A DNA stretch of 64,000 nucleotides, taken from the NCBI GenBank assembly GCA_013822015.1, contig PNJU01000003.1:1-64000 (forward strand), in the 5' to 3' direction. Positions 19,597 through 28,573 of the stretch are shown here, one piece after another. Below the pieces are notes generated by a model. The model did no database searches. It worked only from the letters and a program-made list of their open reading frames with translations, and was not told the DNA's origin. The translations under genes were made by a program, and so were the position numbers. How positions within the stretch are numbered: the first letter of the stretch is position 1; each line of letters begins with the position of its first letter. This DNA is from Candidatus Puniceispirillum sp. (GTDB taxonomy: Bacteria; Pseudomonadota; Alphaproteobacteria; Caedimonadales; UBA1908).

Positions 19597-20583
19597 TTAA
19601 GCTACCGAGGCGAGATCCATATTCTTCATGTCTTCATAGAGCTGAAAAACAACGCCGTCACGTACGCCTCTGTCTGCAACGGTGAGAAGTCCTACGGGCC
19701 ACGCTGAGGCAAGTCCCTCAAACACAGCCATGCCTGCCAGCACTAAATCACTTCGTTCAGAGCCAATGCAGGGATGCAGACTTCTCTCATGGTTTGACAT
19801 CATTTGCAAGTCTTTAATAACTTGTTCAATCTGATCAAAGGTTAAAACGATGCCATCAACGCGGTGTCGCGCGTAGTAGCGCAGTCCCAGGTGAAGCGCG
19901 GCTGCGGTAGTGGCTGTGCCGGAACTACCCACAAGCTGTACTTTGTTTTGTGCGATAAGGACGTCTAAATTATGGGGCGCACTGAACTGGCGCAGTGTAT
20001 CCCGGATGGACGCTGCCACCTGCAGATAGTTCTTAGCGCACTCCGGGTGGCCCGTCTCAGCAATGCTCACAACCCCAAGGGGAAGGGAAATCCAGTCGAT
20101 GATACGTGCGCCCTGCGGGTGCCCAGGGTCCTGTGACAACAGAACGACTTCCGTGCTCGCGCCTCCCACATCGAACACTAGGGCGTAAGGATATGATGGA
20201 TCCAAAAGACCCGAGATACCTTTTACAGCAAAGCTAGCCTCTTCCTTTTGTGAAAGCACTTTGAAGTCAAATCCCAGGGTCTGGCGCACATGCTTGAGGA
20301 ATGAGGGGGCATTTACGGCGCGGCGACACGCTTCCGTGGCCACGCACCGCAGTGTGATATTTTGGTATTTTTCAAGTTTTTTCGCGCATTGCTTGAGGGC
20401 GGCAAGGGCCCGTTCCTGAGCGTTTTCGCACAACGCATCGGACTCAGAAAGGCCCTCGCTGAGGCGCACAACCCGCGAGAATGCCTCTTCTAGAGCAAGT
20501 CCCTGGGGCGTCTCCTTCATTACAAGCAAACGGCAACTGTTGCTTCCCAGATCTATAGCTGCAAAATGGGAGGCCTGTAACAC
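19597..20583 (-). CDS. Ppx/GppA-family phosphatase
   Basis: About 328 residues with the GTG at 20583. The ASKHA ATPase fold is shown by AAIDLGSNSCRLLVMKETPQ at the N-terminus and VFDVGGASTEVVLL in the middle. The family degrades polyphosphate (Ppx) or pppGpp (GppA); at this length it is the short single-domain type, common in alphaproteobacteria next to rlmE. The frame extends to a GTG at 20643, but a TATAAT at 20617-20622 on the minus strand lies inside that extension and would start transcription near 20609, favouring the shorter start. Which substrate is used cannot be told. Confidence 0.88.
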   Translation of the reverse strand: MLQASHFAAIDLGSNSCRLLVMKETPQGLALEEAFSRVVRLSEGLSESDALCENAQERALAALKQCAKKLEKYQNITLRCVATEACRRAVNAPSFLKHVRQTLGFDFKVLSQKEEASFAVKGISGLLDPSYPYALVFDVGGASTEVVLLSQDPGHPQGARIIDWISLPLGVVSIAETGHPECAKNYLQVAASIRDTLRQFSAPHNLDVLIAQNKVQLVGSSGTATTAAALHLGLRYYARHRVDGIVLTFDQIEQVIKDLQMMSNHERSLHPCIGSERSDLVLAGMAVFEGLASAWPVGLLTVADRGVRDGVVFQLYEDMKNMDLASVA

Positions 20584-20660
20584 AATGACACCCGTATATC
20601 CTATGAGGCTACTTTCATTATAATACAGATATGGGGGCTGCACACCCCCTTTTCAAGAAA

Positions 20661-21329
20661 TTAAGCCTGCTCTTGGGAAAGTTTAACGGAGCCACTGCCC
20701 ATGCTTGTCACGTAGTCCTTGACTTTGCTCATCATTTCTTCCAATTGCTCCCCATAGAAATGGTCAGCATTGGCAATGATACTTTGTGTGATTTCGATAT
20801 TTTTCTGCATCGAAAGCTTCTCACACAGCTTTGACACACTGTCAATGGGCACAATCTGATCCTTTTCTCCGTGGATCATAAGGCCCGACACAGGGCATGG
20901 CGCCAGGAACGAGAAGTCGTACATATTGGCAGGAGGCGACACGGATACAAATCCTTCAACCTCAGGTCGGCGCATCAAAAGCTGCATGGAAATCCAAGCG
21001 CCAAACGAAAAACCTGCGATCCAGCAGCTTGAAGCCATGGGGTTATAGGTCTGCATCCAGTCCAAAACGCACGCGGCGTCGCTAAGTTCACCCTCTCCTT
21101 GGCCAAAACGACCTTCGGATTTACCCACGCCACGAAAGTTGAAGCGCATGGTGTTAAAACCCATCTCTACAAAGCTTTTGTAAAGGGCATAGGTCACCTT
21201 ATTGTTCATGGTGCCCCCATGCTCTGGGTGGGGATGAAGGATCAGGGCAATAGGTGCACCAGGTTCCTTGTGGTGATGGTAACGCCCCTCAAGGCGCCCT
21301 TCTGGTCCGTTGATGATGACCTCAGCCAT
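20661..21329 (-). CDS. Alpha/beta hydrolase (COG2945-like)
   Basis: About 222 residues. The serine hydrolase triad is visible: GFSFG nucleophile elbow, the Asp in HGEKDQIVP and the His in NADHFYGE. LHPHPEHGGTMNNKV near the N-terminus is typical of this small cytoplasmic hydrolase family. ATG 21329 has AAGGAG six nt upstream. Substrate unknown. It lies upstream of ppx/gppA, separated by a G-rich/C-rich inverted repeat (GGGGG...CCCCC around 20634-20650), which may attenuate read-through. Confidence 0.88.
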   Translation of the reverse strand: MAEVIINGPEGRLEGRYHHHKEPGAPIALILHPHPEHGGTMNNKVTYALYKSFVEMGFNTMRFNFRGVGKSEGRFGQGEGELSDAACVLDWMQTYNPMASSCWIAGFSFGAWISMQLLMRRPEVEGFVSVSPPANMYDFSFLAPCPVSGLMIHGEKDQIVPIDSVSKLCEKLSMQKNIEITQSIIANADHFYGEQLEEMMSKVKDYVTSMGSGSVKLSQEQA

Positions 21330-21742
21330 GTGCAACTCCTTAAGCATTCCTCATGGGGGATTAATAGCAAATTCGGATGTGACGTCAAGCTTTTATTACG
21401 GAACAAAGTGTAATCTATCCATTTGGTTGAAAAAAATTGACAGTTCGGGCAATTTAATATGCCAACAAGCAGCGCACATTTTTTTAGCAAGACTCTCAGA
21501 AACCAAGGCGCCTCATGGGAAAAATTGTCCTGCACGCACGTGAGGTATGTGGGCACTCATTCAGGTGCGCCTTGCATTTCTTGATTGCACATTTTGAAAA
21601 CGAAAGCAGCCTGAGGCTGGCGCACGCGCAAGAGTACTCACCAGATATTCCTTGCGGGATAAAAACTTATCGCACCTCTTTACGAAATTGAAAGTATTTA
21701 TGCTTTGAAATAGAAGGGTTGCGACTGAAGACGAGGTGTCAT
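21330..21742. other. Divergent intergenic region
   Basis: 413 bp between divergent genes. On the minus strand a promoter is likely at 21361-21388 (listed). On the plus strand a TTGACA at 21437-21442 lacks a good -10 partner. I see no RNA gene, repeat or further open frame with support. Confidence 0.5.
21361..21388 (-). promoter_or_regulatory. Putative promoter of hydrolase gene
   Basis: Minus strand TTGACG (21388-21383) and TATTAA (21366-21361) are 16 bp apart, ending about 30 nt before the ATG at 21329. Confidence 0.4.
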
Positions 21743-23329
21743 ATGGGCCGGTTCTACTTTTCCTTCATTGGTGTTTTTGGGTGCATGCTCCACACACCTC
21801 TTCCGGCAACACTGTTTGATGAGCTCTCAAAATTCGACACAACAAAGATGGCCCATGCGAGCAAATCCCATGGGGAGCCGTCCAGCGTTGTCTATGAAGC
21901 AAAGGACACCTCACCTACCCCCTTACGCCTGGTTGTCAACTTACAGGAGCTTCAAGCGGCCCAAGCAAAACTTAAGCAGGCCTCCCCGTCCAGCTCCCCT
22001 CCTGTTGCAGCGCACGCCTCTGCCACACGCACAGAACAGGGGCCGGCGCCAGAAGTTCGCGCTGTCTATAAACAGAGCGTCCTCTCCCTTATTAACCAGG
22101 ACGTTATGGGCACCCTAAAGCCGCCGACCTCACGAACCGCCCCACAACCCGAGCCTGAGCCGGACCAAAGTGCAACCCTTGCTGCCATAGCGCTCCAGGC
22201 AACAACCTCTATTCACTTTGGACTGGTGAAAGATTCTGAAAGACTTGATGCCTTGGAGGCTCAGGCAGCAAGAGAAAGAGGGGCTACAACGCCCCTCAAA
22301 CTCAAGAAGGGTAGACTTGAGGACCTTGACAAGATCATGTCAGACCCCCTGCTTGTTCCCCTACTGGAAAACCCAGAGCTTTTTGAGCGTCCCATGGGCT
22401 TTGCTTTAAGAGAGAAAGTCACAGCCCTCAAGGAGGCACAAAAGTACTTTGAGCCAGCTGAAATAGCCAACAGAACGCACATGAGCGCTCACCTCATCAA
22501 ACTGATTTCCCTCTATGAAAGGAACGTTGCGGTTCTCGCCGCAAAGATGGAGATAGTGCGCGCGAGGGTCAGGCGAGAACGACTCCGGTTGGAGCGCATT
22601 ACGCGCAACCCTCTTTCAGAAAAGCAAGACCTTCACGCATGTTTGATGTCCTACCCCAGGAGCAGTTTAAAGCCATCTTGGACAAGAGAGCCTCTTTCTC
22701 CCCATGGAATTGTCGTGGCATGGCAGGGTGAATGCTTGCGTGATGCCCAAGCTCGCCTCAAAAATGACACACCGGCCAGCATTCTCATCAAAAAACTCCT
22801 CTCCCAAGGATATACCTGGGACATTGACATCAAAACTGGCCTGAGTTTGCACCCTCCTCAACCAGGGGAAAGCGCCGCCGTTGCACATGAGGAAGCCGCC
22901 ACCAGTACACATGAAGAGAGCACTACCCTTTTCTACATAGAGCATCAGGAGGTAAGGCGTTTCCTAGCCGAACTATCCCAGGACTGGGGGTTTGTATCGG
23001 TGGATCAAAAACTCCCACAAAAGGAGACCCACCGCGCCACAAGTGAAGGGCCAACCGATTCTCTGGATATGGGAAGCATGATCAGCAGTATGATCTTTTT
23101 AGACCCATCAAGCTTCTACGCGAATGCTCAGGAAGCAGACGCTGTCCAGGAGAGCGCTGTCGCCTCGTCCTCAACACCTCCTGAAGCGGACACCCCTGTC
23201 AGCCAACCGCTCCTCACGACAAACGCCGAGGCACCAATTACACAGAAACTGACATGGGCCCAATACGTTACAAGCCTCATATCCACGGCCCTTTGGTTCA
23301 ACCGTGCGGGTACAACACAAACATCCTAA
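21743..23329 (+). CDS. Large exported orphan protein
   Basis: About 528 residues. MGRFYFSFIGVFGCMLHTPL looks like a signal peptide. ATG 21743 has GAGG at 21733-21736; the earlier TTG at 21719 is rejected. The N-terminal third is rich in Ala, Pro, Ser and Gln, suggesting disorder; a helical, charged centre (about residues 150-300) includes a run like RARVRRERLRLERITRN; the C-terminus is again Ser/Thr/Ala-rich with a short hydrophobic-amphipathic end. No family is recognised. It converges on the next gene with 24 nt between stops. Confidence 0.72.
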   Translation: MGRFYFSFIGVFGCMLHTPLPATLFDELSKFDTTKMAHASKSHGEPSSVVYEAKDTSPTPLRLVVNLQELQAAQAKLKQASPSSSPPVAAHASATRTEQGPAPEVRAVYKQSVLSLINQDVMGTLKPPTSRTAPQPEPEPDQSATLAAIALQATTSIHFGLVKDSERLDALEAQAARERGATTPLKLKKGRLEDLDKIMSDPLLVPLLENPELFERPMGFALREKVTALKEAQKYFEPAEIANRTHMSAHLIKLISLYERNVAVLAAKMEIVRARVRRERLRLERITRNPLSEKQDLHACLMSYPRSSLKPSWTREPLSPHGIVVAWQGECLRDAQARLKNDTPASILIKKLLSQGYTWDIDIKTGLSLHPPQPGESAAVAHEEAATSTHEESTTLFYIEHQEVRRFLAELSQDWGFVSVDQKLPQKETHRATSEGPTDSLDMGSMISSMIFLDPSSFYANAQEADAVQESAVASSSTPPEADTPVSQPLLTTNAEAPITQKLTWAQYVTSLISTALWFNRAGTTQTS

Positions 23330-23353
23330 ACCAAGAAGCCAACACCCGCCACT

Positions 23354-24259
23354 TCAAAGGGCGGGTTTGGCCTTATTGCGCTTTTGCATGTTTTGCACAA
23401 GATATTCGTACATGTTGCAAAGGGCGGCAAAGGGGGCAACCGAGAGAAATGCGATCACCGTTGTAATGGTGGCATTCAAAATAATATCCATAAAATCAAA
23501 GCCAGTCCCAAACATGGCTGGCTGAATTTGCTTTGTGATATTGGCAGATGTAGGAAACGACAGATTACCCGTTGTGAAGAAGGAAAAAATCATCACAGGC
23601 AGACCCGATATAAGGACTGCCACAAAGACTTTCCAAGCCTCACCCCTCGTCAGATCAAAAACACGCCCCAGATCTATGGGATTACCGATGGCCACATGTA
23701 CGTAAAGAGGGGTAAAGCGCGCCACAAAATACAAAACGACCCCAAAAAGAAGGGACAGAATCAACATATATGTCAAAGACATGAGTGCAAGGGCGGGCCC
23801 ATCCAGGGCAAGGGTCTCTGGTGTTTTATAAAAAAAAGTCATCATTAAGGATTCAAGGAGAATAAAGGAAGGTATACCGACCAGCACAAACAGAACGATA
23901 TGGGCAACGAAAAGCCGCCATGTCTCATACATATTAAAGTAGTGAAAATAACCCGTTGAATCTTCATAGGACAGGATACTCTTTGCAACAGCCACAAGGA
24001 TAGGAAGGCCAAACAAAAGGCTGAGAAAATGTTTAATAATCACCTTTGCATACATCCCAAAGCTCACCTCGGGCGTTTGTGGTGAAGGTTCTGCCAGGGG
24101 CAAATCTGCTGGCAAATAGCTCGCGCCATAGGTAAGAACAGCTTTCATGAGCAGGATAATAGTAAAATAATTCACAAATAGCCAAAATATGTTGGTTTTT
24201 GGATAAATAATATAGGAAAGCCCCTTTTGTGCACTATCCCTGACAATATTATCTGTCAT
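23354..24259 (-). CDS. Polytopic membrane protein, unknown
   Basis: 301 residues with about six hydrophobic segments, for example FWLFVNYFTIILLMKAVLTY, LFGLPILVAVAK, LFVAHIVLFVLVGIPSFILL, LTYMLILSLLFGVVLYFVA and FVAVLISGLPVMIF, plus a C-terminal one before the basic tail. This pattern resembles inner-membrane proteins of unknown function in alphaproteobacteria. No transporter motif is visible. It is divergent from the zinc-ribbon gene, with a hairpin in the shared upstream region. Confidence 0.78.
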   Translation of the reverse strand: MTDNIVRDSAQKGLSYIIYPKTNIFWLFVNYFTIILLMKAVLTYGASYLPADLPLAEPSPQTPEVSFGMYAKVIIKHFLSLLFGLPILVAVAKSILSYEDSTGYFHYFNMYETWRLFVAHIVLFVLVGIPSFILLESLMMTFFYKTPETLALDGPALALMSLTYMLILSLLFGVVLYFVARFTPLYVHVAIGNPIDLGRVFDLTRGEAWKVFVAVLISGLPVMIFSFFTTGNLSFPTSANITKQIQPAMFGTGFDFMDIILNATITTVIAFLSVAPFAALCNMYEYLVQNMQKRNKAKPAL

Positions 24260-24288
24260 AAAAGCCCCCTGTTAGAGCGTTGGTTTTA

Positions 24289-24327
24289 CTACAAGACTGT
24301 GTTTAACCAGCCTTCAACACATTGTAG
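24289..24327. promoter_or_regulatory. Interrupted inverted repeat between divergent genes
   Basis: CTACAA (24289-24294) and TGTGTT (24298-24303) pair with AACACA (24316-24321) and TTGTAG (24322-24327): two 6-bp stems with a 3-nt bulge and a 12-nt loop. It lies upstream of both flanking genes, so an operator or leader structure is possible. Confidence 0.3.
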
Positions 24328-24413
24328 AGGCAAAACAAAAGTGACACAACCCTTGCATAAGACCTAGAGAAGTTATATTGAAATAGTAGGTATAAATTTG
24401 TTGGAAGCACGAG

Positions 24414-25085
24414 ATGATCATTAGCTGTGAAGGGTGCTCTAAGCGTTATTTGATGGACGATGGCCTTATGGCGGGTGGATCTCAGATGCTGCGCTGCGCG
24501 GCGTGCGGACACGTGTGGACCTACACGCCCGCGCCAGCCTTTGAGCCACTTATGGCTTCACCAGACGCTCAAAATACTGGGGACATGACAGGCGTCGTAC
24601 GGCCTGCGCGCACCGCGACCCTTAGCCTTATCACTGGCACCCTTTTCCTTGTGACCCTCACCTGTGCTTTTTTGGCCAGAACAAGCATCGTGACCACATG
24701 GCCCAGTGTATCACCCCTTTTTGAGTTTCTGGGCCTGACATCTCAGCCCCTATCCCATAGCTTGAAAATCTCAAGCGTCAACACGATGGAAGATGCCCAC
24801 GGAGCTGTTGTGCTTACAGGTGAGATAGAAAATACGGCTCCCCACGCCATTTCCTTAAGCGCCCTTAAGATCTACGCCCTTGGACCTTGCGCTGATGCGC
24901 CCTTTTTGACGCGCGCAAAATCATGGGCTGCTGGAGTCATGACTGGTAAGAGTTCCTCCTGTCCCCTCACAACCTGGTCCCATACGATGACACAAACGAG
25001 GCTCCTACCACAAGAAAAGCTCTCTTTTCAAACACAGCCCCACGAAATCCCGAAACAGACCCAACGCCTTGCCATAGAGTTTTAA
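24414..25085 (+). CDS. Zinc-ribbon/DUF3426 membrane protein
   Basis: 223 residues. An N-terminal MJ0042-type zinc ribbon has CxxC pairs at Cys5/Cys8 and Cys28/Cys31. A single membrane segment follows (about 62-85), then a C-terminal beta-rich domain resembling DUF3426, with LTGEIENTAPHAISLSALKI and LLPQEKLSFQTQPHEIP. This architecture is common in alphaproteobacteria; function unknown, topology suggests a cytoplasmic ribbon and periplasmic domain. GGAAG at 24403-24407 supports the ATG. It is followed by gmhA with a 3-nt gap, so likely the same transcript. Confidence 0.85.
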   Translation: MIISCEGCSKRYLMDDGLMAGGSQMLRCAACGHVWTYTPAPAFEPLMASPDAQNTGDMTGVVRPARTATLSLITGTLFLVTLTCAFLARTSIVTTWPSVSPLFEFLGLTSQPLSHSLKISSVNTMEDAHGAVVLTGEIENTAPHAISLSALKIYALGPCADAPFLTRAKSWAAGVMTGKSSSCPLTTWSHTMTQTRLLPQEKLSFQTQPHEIPKQTQRLAIEF

Positions 25086-25088
25086 CCA

Positions 25089-25703
25089 ATGAGTTTACAC
25101 CACGCCCCTTCCCAAAGTTCAAACCTGGACCTTGGCGCCTTTTTTCACGCAACCATGGACGAGCACATGCGTGTTGCGCGTGCAACGAAAGAAGCGCTTG
25201 CCAACGACTTTGAACGACTTGTTGCCTGTTGTTTGGCAAGCCTCTCCAATGGCGGGAAACTCATCTTCTTTGGCAACGGTGGCAGCGCGGCAGACGCCCA
25301 ACATCTCGCCACGGAGTTCACAGTGCGCTTTAGCCAAAGCCGTGCCCCCATGGCGGCGCTGGCGCTCACCACAGATACCTCCACGCTCACAGCCATTGGC
25401 AACGATATGGGCTTTGAGCATCTCTATTCCCGCCAGATCGAGGCCATGGCACGTCCAGAAGACGTCATTATTGCCATCTCAACATCTGGCACCAGCCCCA
25501 ACATCATCAAAGCCCTTGAAAAAGCGCGTGAGATGGGACTGACTACAACGGCCCTTGGCGGCAAGGATGGCGGTCACATGAAGGGGCTTGCGGACATCCT
25601 TCTCATCGTCCCATGCATGACAACGGCCCACATTCAGGAAATGCACATCACCCTTGGGCAGATGCTGTGCGCTGCCCTTGAGACTTCCCTGGGCCTTGTG
25701 TAA
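25089..25703 (+). CDS. gmhA: Sedoheptulose-7-phosphate isomerase
   Basis: 204 residues, one SIS domain. GmhA converts sedoheptulose 7-phosphate to D-glycero-D-manno-heptose 7-phosphate, the first step to ADP-heptose for the LPS core. FFGNGGSAADAQHLATEF and ISTSGTSPNIIKALE are the sugar-phosphate-binding segments, and TTAHIQEMHITLGQML holds the conserved C-terminal Gln/His. A DiaA-like SIS protein is an alternative in general, but adjacency to hldE (11-nt gap) settles the role. Confidence 0.95.
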   Translation: MSLHHAPSQSSNLDLGAFFHATMDEHMRVARATKEALANDFERLVACCLASLSNGGKLIFFGNGGSAADAQHLATEFTVRFSQSRAPMAALALTTDTSTLTAIGNDMGFEHLYSRQIEAMARPEDVIIAISTSGTSPNIIKALEKAREMGLTTTALGGKDGGHMKGLADILLIVPCMTTAHIQEMHITLGQMLCAALETSLGLV

Positions 25704-25714
25704 GGAAGACAACC

Positions 25715-27184
25715 ATGCAACAACTCCCTTCCCTTTCCCATGTTTTATCCAACATGTCCTCCACGCGCATTCTGTGTGTCGGGGACGTGATGCTTGATCA
25801 TTTTTCCTATGGCCGCATTACGCGCATCTCCCCTGAAGCCCCTGTCCCCGTCTTTGCCAGCGAGAAAAAAACAACCGTCCTGGGAGGGGCCGGCAACGTG
25901 GTGCGTAACCTTGCGTCTCTAGGGGTTGCTTGTGACTTTGTGGGAGTTGTGGGCGATGATGGGGCTGGCGCGCAGATCACCCATCTCTTCAAAGACCTAC
26001 CCAGCGTCACATCGCAGTGTGTCACTGAAAAGGGTAGACGAACAACGGTGAAGACGCGTTTTGTCTCCCAGGGCCAGCAAGTCCTGCGCGTGGACGACGA
26101 GGATACCTTTGCCATCTCCCAAGACACGAGCGACATGCTTTTAAAAGAGGTGGGCGAGCGTCTGCCCCATGTTCAAGCGGTTATTCTTTCGGACTACAGC
26201 AAAGGGCTTTTTACACCTTCCCTTCTCAAGGGGCTCATCGATCTTTGTAACGCGCACGGTGTCCCTGTGATTGTCGATCCCAAGGCCCGTGACTACGCCG
26301 TTTATAAGGGCGCAACTTTTATCACGCCCAATGCCTCAGAGCTTCATCAGGCAACAAGCCTTCCCATTGGATCAGATGAAGAGGTCGAGGCGGCTATTGG
26401 GTACGTTCAAAAGACCTGGGGCATCACGGGGGTTCTGGCCACCCGCGGGAGCCGGGGCATGACACTCCACGTAGCCGGGGAAAACTCACTTCATCTGCCA
26501 ACACGCGCCCTAGAGGTTTATGACGTCTCCGGTGCGGGTGACACGGTCATTGCAACCTTTGCCGCAAGCCTTGCCGCAGGCGCCCTACCCTTTCAAGCAG
26601 CGCACATGGCCAATACAGCCGCCGGCATTGTCGTCGCCAAGGCGGGCACGGCCGTGACAACCCAAGAAGAGCTTGCCCACGCCCTTCATACGGGAGAGCA
26701 TGCCCTCAAGCACGAGAAGTTTGTCGCCAACTGGCAAAATGCGCACGCCAAGGTTGTTCAGTGGCACCGGGAAGGCTTTTCCATCGGCTTTACGAACGGC
26801 TGCTTTGACATTCTGCACCCAGGCCATATCAGCCTTTTGCGCCAAGCCAAAAACCATTGCGACAGACTTGTGCTAGGCCTTAACAGTGACGCTTCTGTCA
26901 AAAGACTCAAAGGGAGCGCCCGCCCCATCAATGATGAGACCTCCCGCGCCCAAGTCCTTGCTGCCCTAGAAGACATTGATCTCATTGTCATTTTTGATCA
27001 AGATACGCCTCTTGAGATCATCACTTACCTGCGTCCAGACGTGCTTGTGAAGGGGGCTGACTACACCATTGAGAATGTTGTGGGCGCCAAGGAGGTTTTG
27101 TCTTGGGGCGGCGAAGTCGTTTTGGCGGACCTTGAAATCGGCCACAGCACAACAAACATTATTGCGCGGGCAGACGCGGCATAA
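25715..27184 (+). CDS. hldE: Bifunctional heptose-7-P kinase / ADP-transferase
   Basis: 489 residues in two domains. The N-terminal PfkB-type kinase (about 1-320) has GDVMLDHFSYGRITRISPEA, the GGAGNVVRNLA substrate loop and the catalytic DVSGAGDTVIA. The C-terminal nucleotidyltransferase (about 345-489) has FTNGCFDILHPGHISLL with the HxGH signature and VKGADYTIENVVG. It makes heptose 1,7-bisphosphate and then ADP-heptose after GmhB. Kinase and transferase are fused as in E. coli. It is in an operon with gmhA. gmhB and hldD are not in the window. Confidence 0.96.
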   Translation: MQQLPSLSHVLSNMSSTRILCVGDVMLDHFSYGRITRISPEAPVPVFASEKKTTVLGGAGNVVRNLASLGVACDFVGVVGDDGAGAQITHLFKDLPSVTSQCVTEKGRRTTVKTRFVSQGQQVLRVDDEDTFAISQDTSDMLLKEVGERLPHVQAVILSDYSKGLFTPSLLKGLIDLCNAHGVPVIVDPKARDYAVYKGATFITPNASELHQATSLPIGSDEEVEAAIGYVQKTWGITGVLATRGSRGMTLHVAGENSLHLPTRALEVYDVSGAGDTVIATFAASLAAGALPFQAAHMANTAAGIVVAKAGTAVTTQEELAHALHTGEHALKHEKFVANWQNAHAKVVQWHREGFSIGFTNGCFDILHPGHISLLRQAKNHCDRLVLGLNSDASVKRLKGSARPINDETSRAQVLAALEDIDLIVIFDQDTPLEIITYLRPDVLVKGADYTIENVVGAKEVLSWGGEVVLADLEIGHSTTNIIARADAA

Positions 27185-27259
27185 AGTTCCTTTGCGCGTC
27201 TGGGGGGGCAGTGCTACTCTTTCTACACAGGGAGTTATAACAGAAAGAGGGACGCCACT

Positions 27260-28366
27260 ATGCCAGAGCTCGCAAACCAAGAACCGTGGGAGTTAATTGC
27301 CAAGGTTACCCTTGTTGTGATCGGATTTTATGCCTGTGAACGCATCATTTACTTGTTGCTGCGCCGTCATATTATCAAGAAGGCAGCAAAAGAAAACAGC
27401 CCCATTCGGATCCTCACAGACGTGATTATGGACGCGCTTTCCCCCCCCATGCGTGTGGTGCTCTTTGGCGCTATTATTTTTAGCATTGAGCATATCTTCC
27501 GGTTCTCTCTGTCCACAAAAATACACCTTAAATCCATCAATGATACCTGCATCACGATCCTTGTGTTTTGGGCTCTGTACCGTATGTGCGTACCCCTTTC
27601 CCATATTATGGACGGATGGGGCATGGACACGCTGGGCAAGCGTTTTACCGATGAGTTGCGCAAATTTCTGGTCAGCATCATGCGCGCGAGCCTCCTCGTA
27701 ATGGCAGCCATTGCTCTTTTAGACGTGTGGCATGTCAATGTGGGACCACTTTTGGCGGGCCTTGGCCTTTTGGGTGTTGCCATCTCTTTTGCCGCCCAAG
27801 AAACCATCAAACACTTCTTTGGGGGCATTACGCTCATTATGGATCGCCCTTTTCAAGAGGGAGACTGGATCCAGTGCGATACGGTGGAAGGCCTTGTGGA
27901 GCGCGTTGGCCTTCGCAGCACACGTGTGAGGCAACTGGACGACATGTTGGCGGTGATTCCCAACGCGGACCTTGCCAACGCCCGCATCCTAAACAAGTCA
28001 GCCATCCAAAACTGGCGCCTGAACACAACCATCTGGGTGTCATACAACACGCCCAATGATACCCTCATGCGCATTGAGAAAGCCATTCAAGACTACCTCA
28101 CAAACCACCCACGCGTGGACATGAGCGTGCGCCCGGCCTTTTCATTGGTAAATCTTGCAAACTTCGGAGGCTCTGCCTATGAGATTCTGTGTGATGTTTA
28201 CACACGTGAAACGGACTGGAAATCCTTCACAAAGCTGCGCGCGGAATTTCTCTTTGCGTTTTCAAAGATTGTAACGGATTTGGGTGCGACTATGCCTTAT
28301 TCAAGTCAGTCGATCTACATCGAAAAGGTACCAGCATCATTGGAGAATCTTTTGAAGGCTTCATAG
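27260..28366 (+). CDS. MscS-family mechanosensitive channel
   Basis: 368 residues. Four or so hydrophobic segments in the first 200 residues end with the pore-lining helix GPLLAGLGLLGVAISFAAQE, followed by the MscS beta domain (FGGITLIMDRPFQEGDWI, then LRSTRVRQLDDMLAVIPNA) and a C-terminal alpha/beta domain. The channel opens under membrane tension to release solutes during hypo-osmotic shock. The length is between E. coli MscS and its larger paralogues. Its stop codon abuts the 3' end of the tRNA gene on the other strand, with no spacer. Confidence 0.93.
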   Translation: MPELANQEPWELIAKVTLVVIGFYACERIIYLLLRRHIIKKAAKENSPIRILTDVIMDALSPPMRVVLFGAIIFSIEHIFRFSLSTKIHLKSINDTCITILVFWALYRMCVPLSHIMDGWGMDTLGKRFTDELRKFLVSIMRASLLVMAAIALLDVWHVNVGPLLAGLGLLGVAISFAAQETIKHFFGGITLIMDRPFQEGDWIQCDTVEGLVERVGLRSTRVRQLDDMLAVIPNADLANARILNKSAIQNWRLNTTIWVSYNTPNDTLMRIEKAIQDYLTNHPRVDMSVRPAFSLVNLANFGGSAYEILCDVYTRETDWKSFTKLRAEFLFAFSKIVTDLGATMPYSSQSIYIEKVPASLENLLKAS

Positions 28367-28443
28367 TGGTCGGGGTGGAGAGATTCGAACTCCCGACATC
28401 CTGCTCCCAAAGCAGGCGCGCTACCAGGCTGCGCTACACCCCG
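28367..28443 (-). tRNA. tRNA-Pro (anticodon UGG)
   Basis: 77 nt including an encoded CCA. Read on the minus strand, the acceptor stem is CGGGGTG/CACCCCG, the D stem GCGC/GCGC, the anticodon stem CCTGC/GCAGG with loop TTTGGGA (anticodon TGG), and the T arm GGGAG-TTCGAAT-CTCTC. All stems pair, with one G-T in the T stem. It reads CCN proline codons. It is convergent with and directly adjacent to the mscS-type gene. Confidence 0.97.
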
Positions 28444-28573
28444 TGAGTCTTTTGGTACACTATCTCTAGCCCTTATGCAAGGGGGTAGTGCGCCATTATA
28501 CGAGGAAAAAACGTCTTTTTTTGAAAGGGCACAATCATGTAAGGTTGGAGGGACAGAAAATGATAAGGTCCCC

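Noticed and set aside
20634-20650. GGGGG/CCCCC hairpin as terminator of the hydrolase gene
   Set aside because: A T-run follows it only on the plus strand, whereas the flanking genes are on the minus strand; kept only as a note.
28475-28573. N-terminal extension of PriA from ATG 28475
   Set aside because: The 33 extra residues have no counterpart in the family, and ATG 28574 has AAGG upstream.
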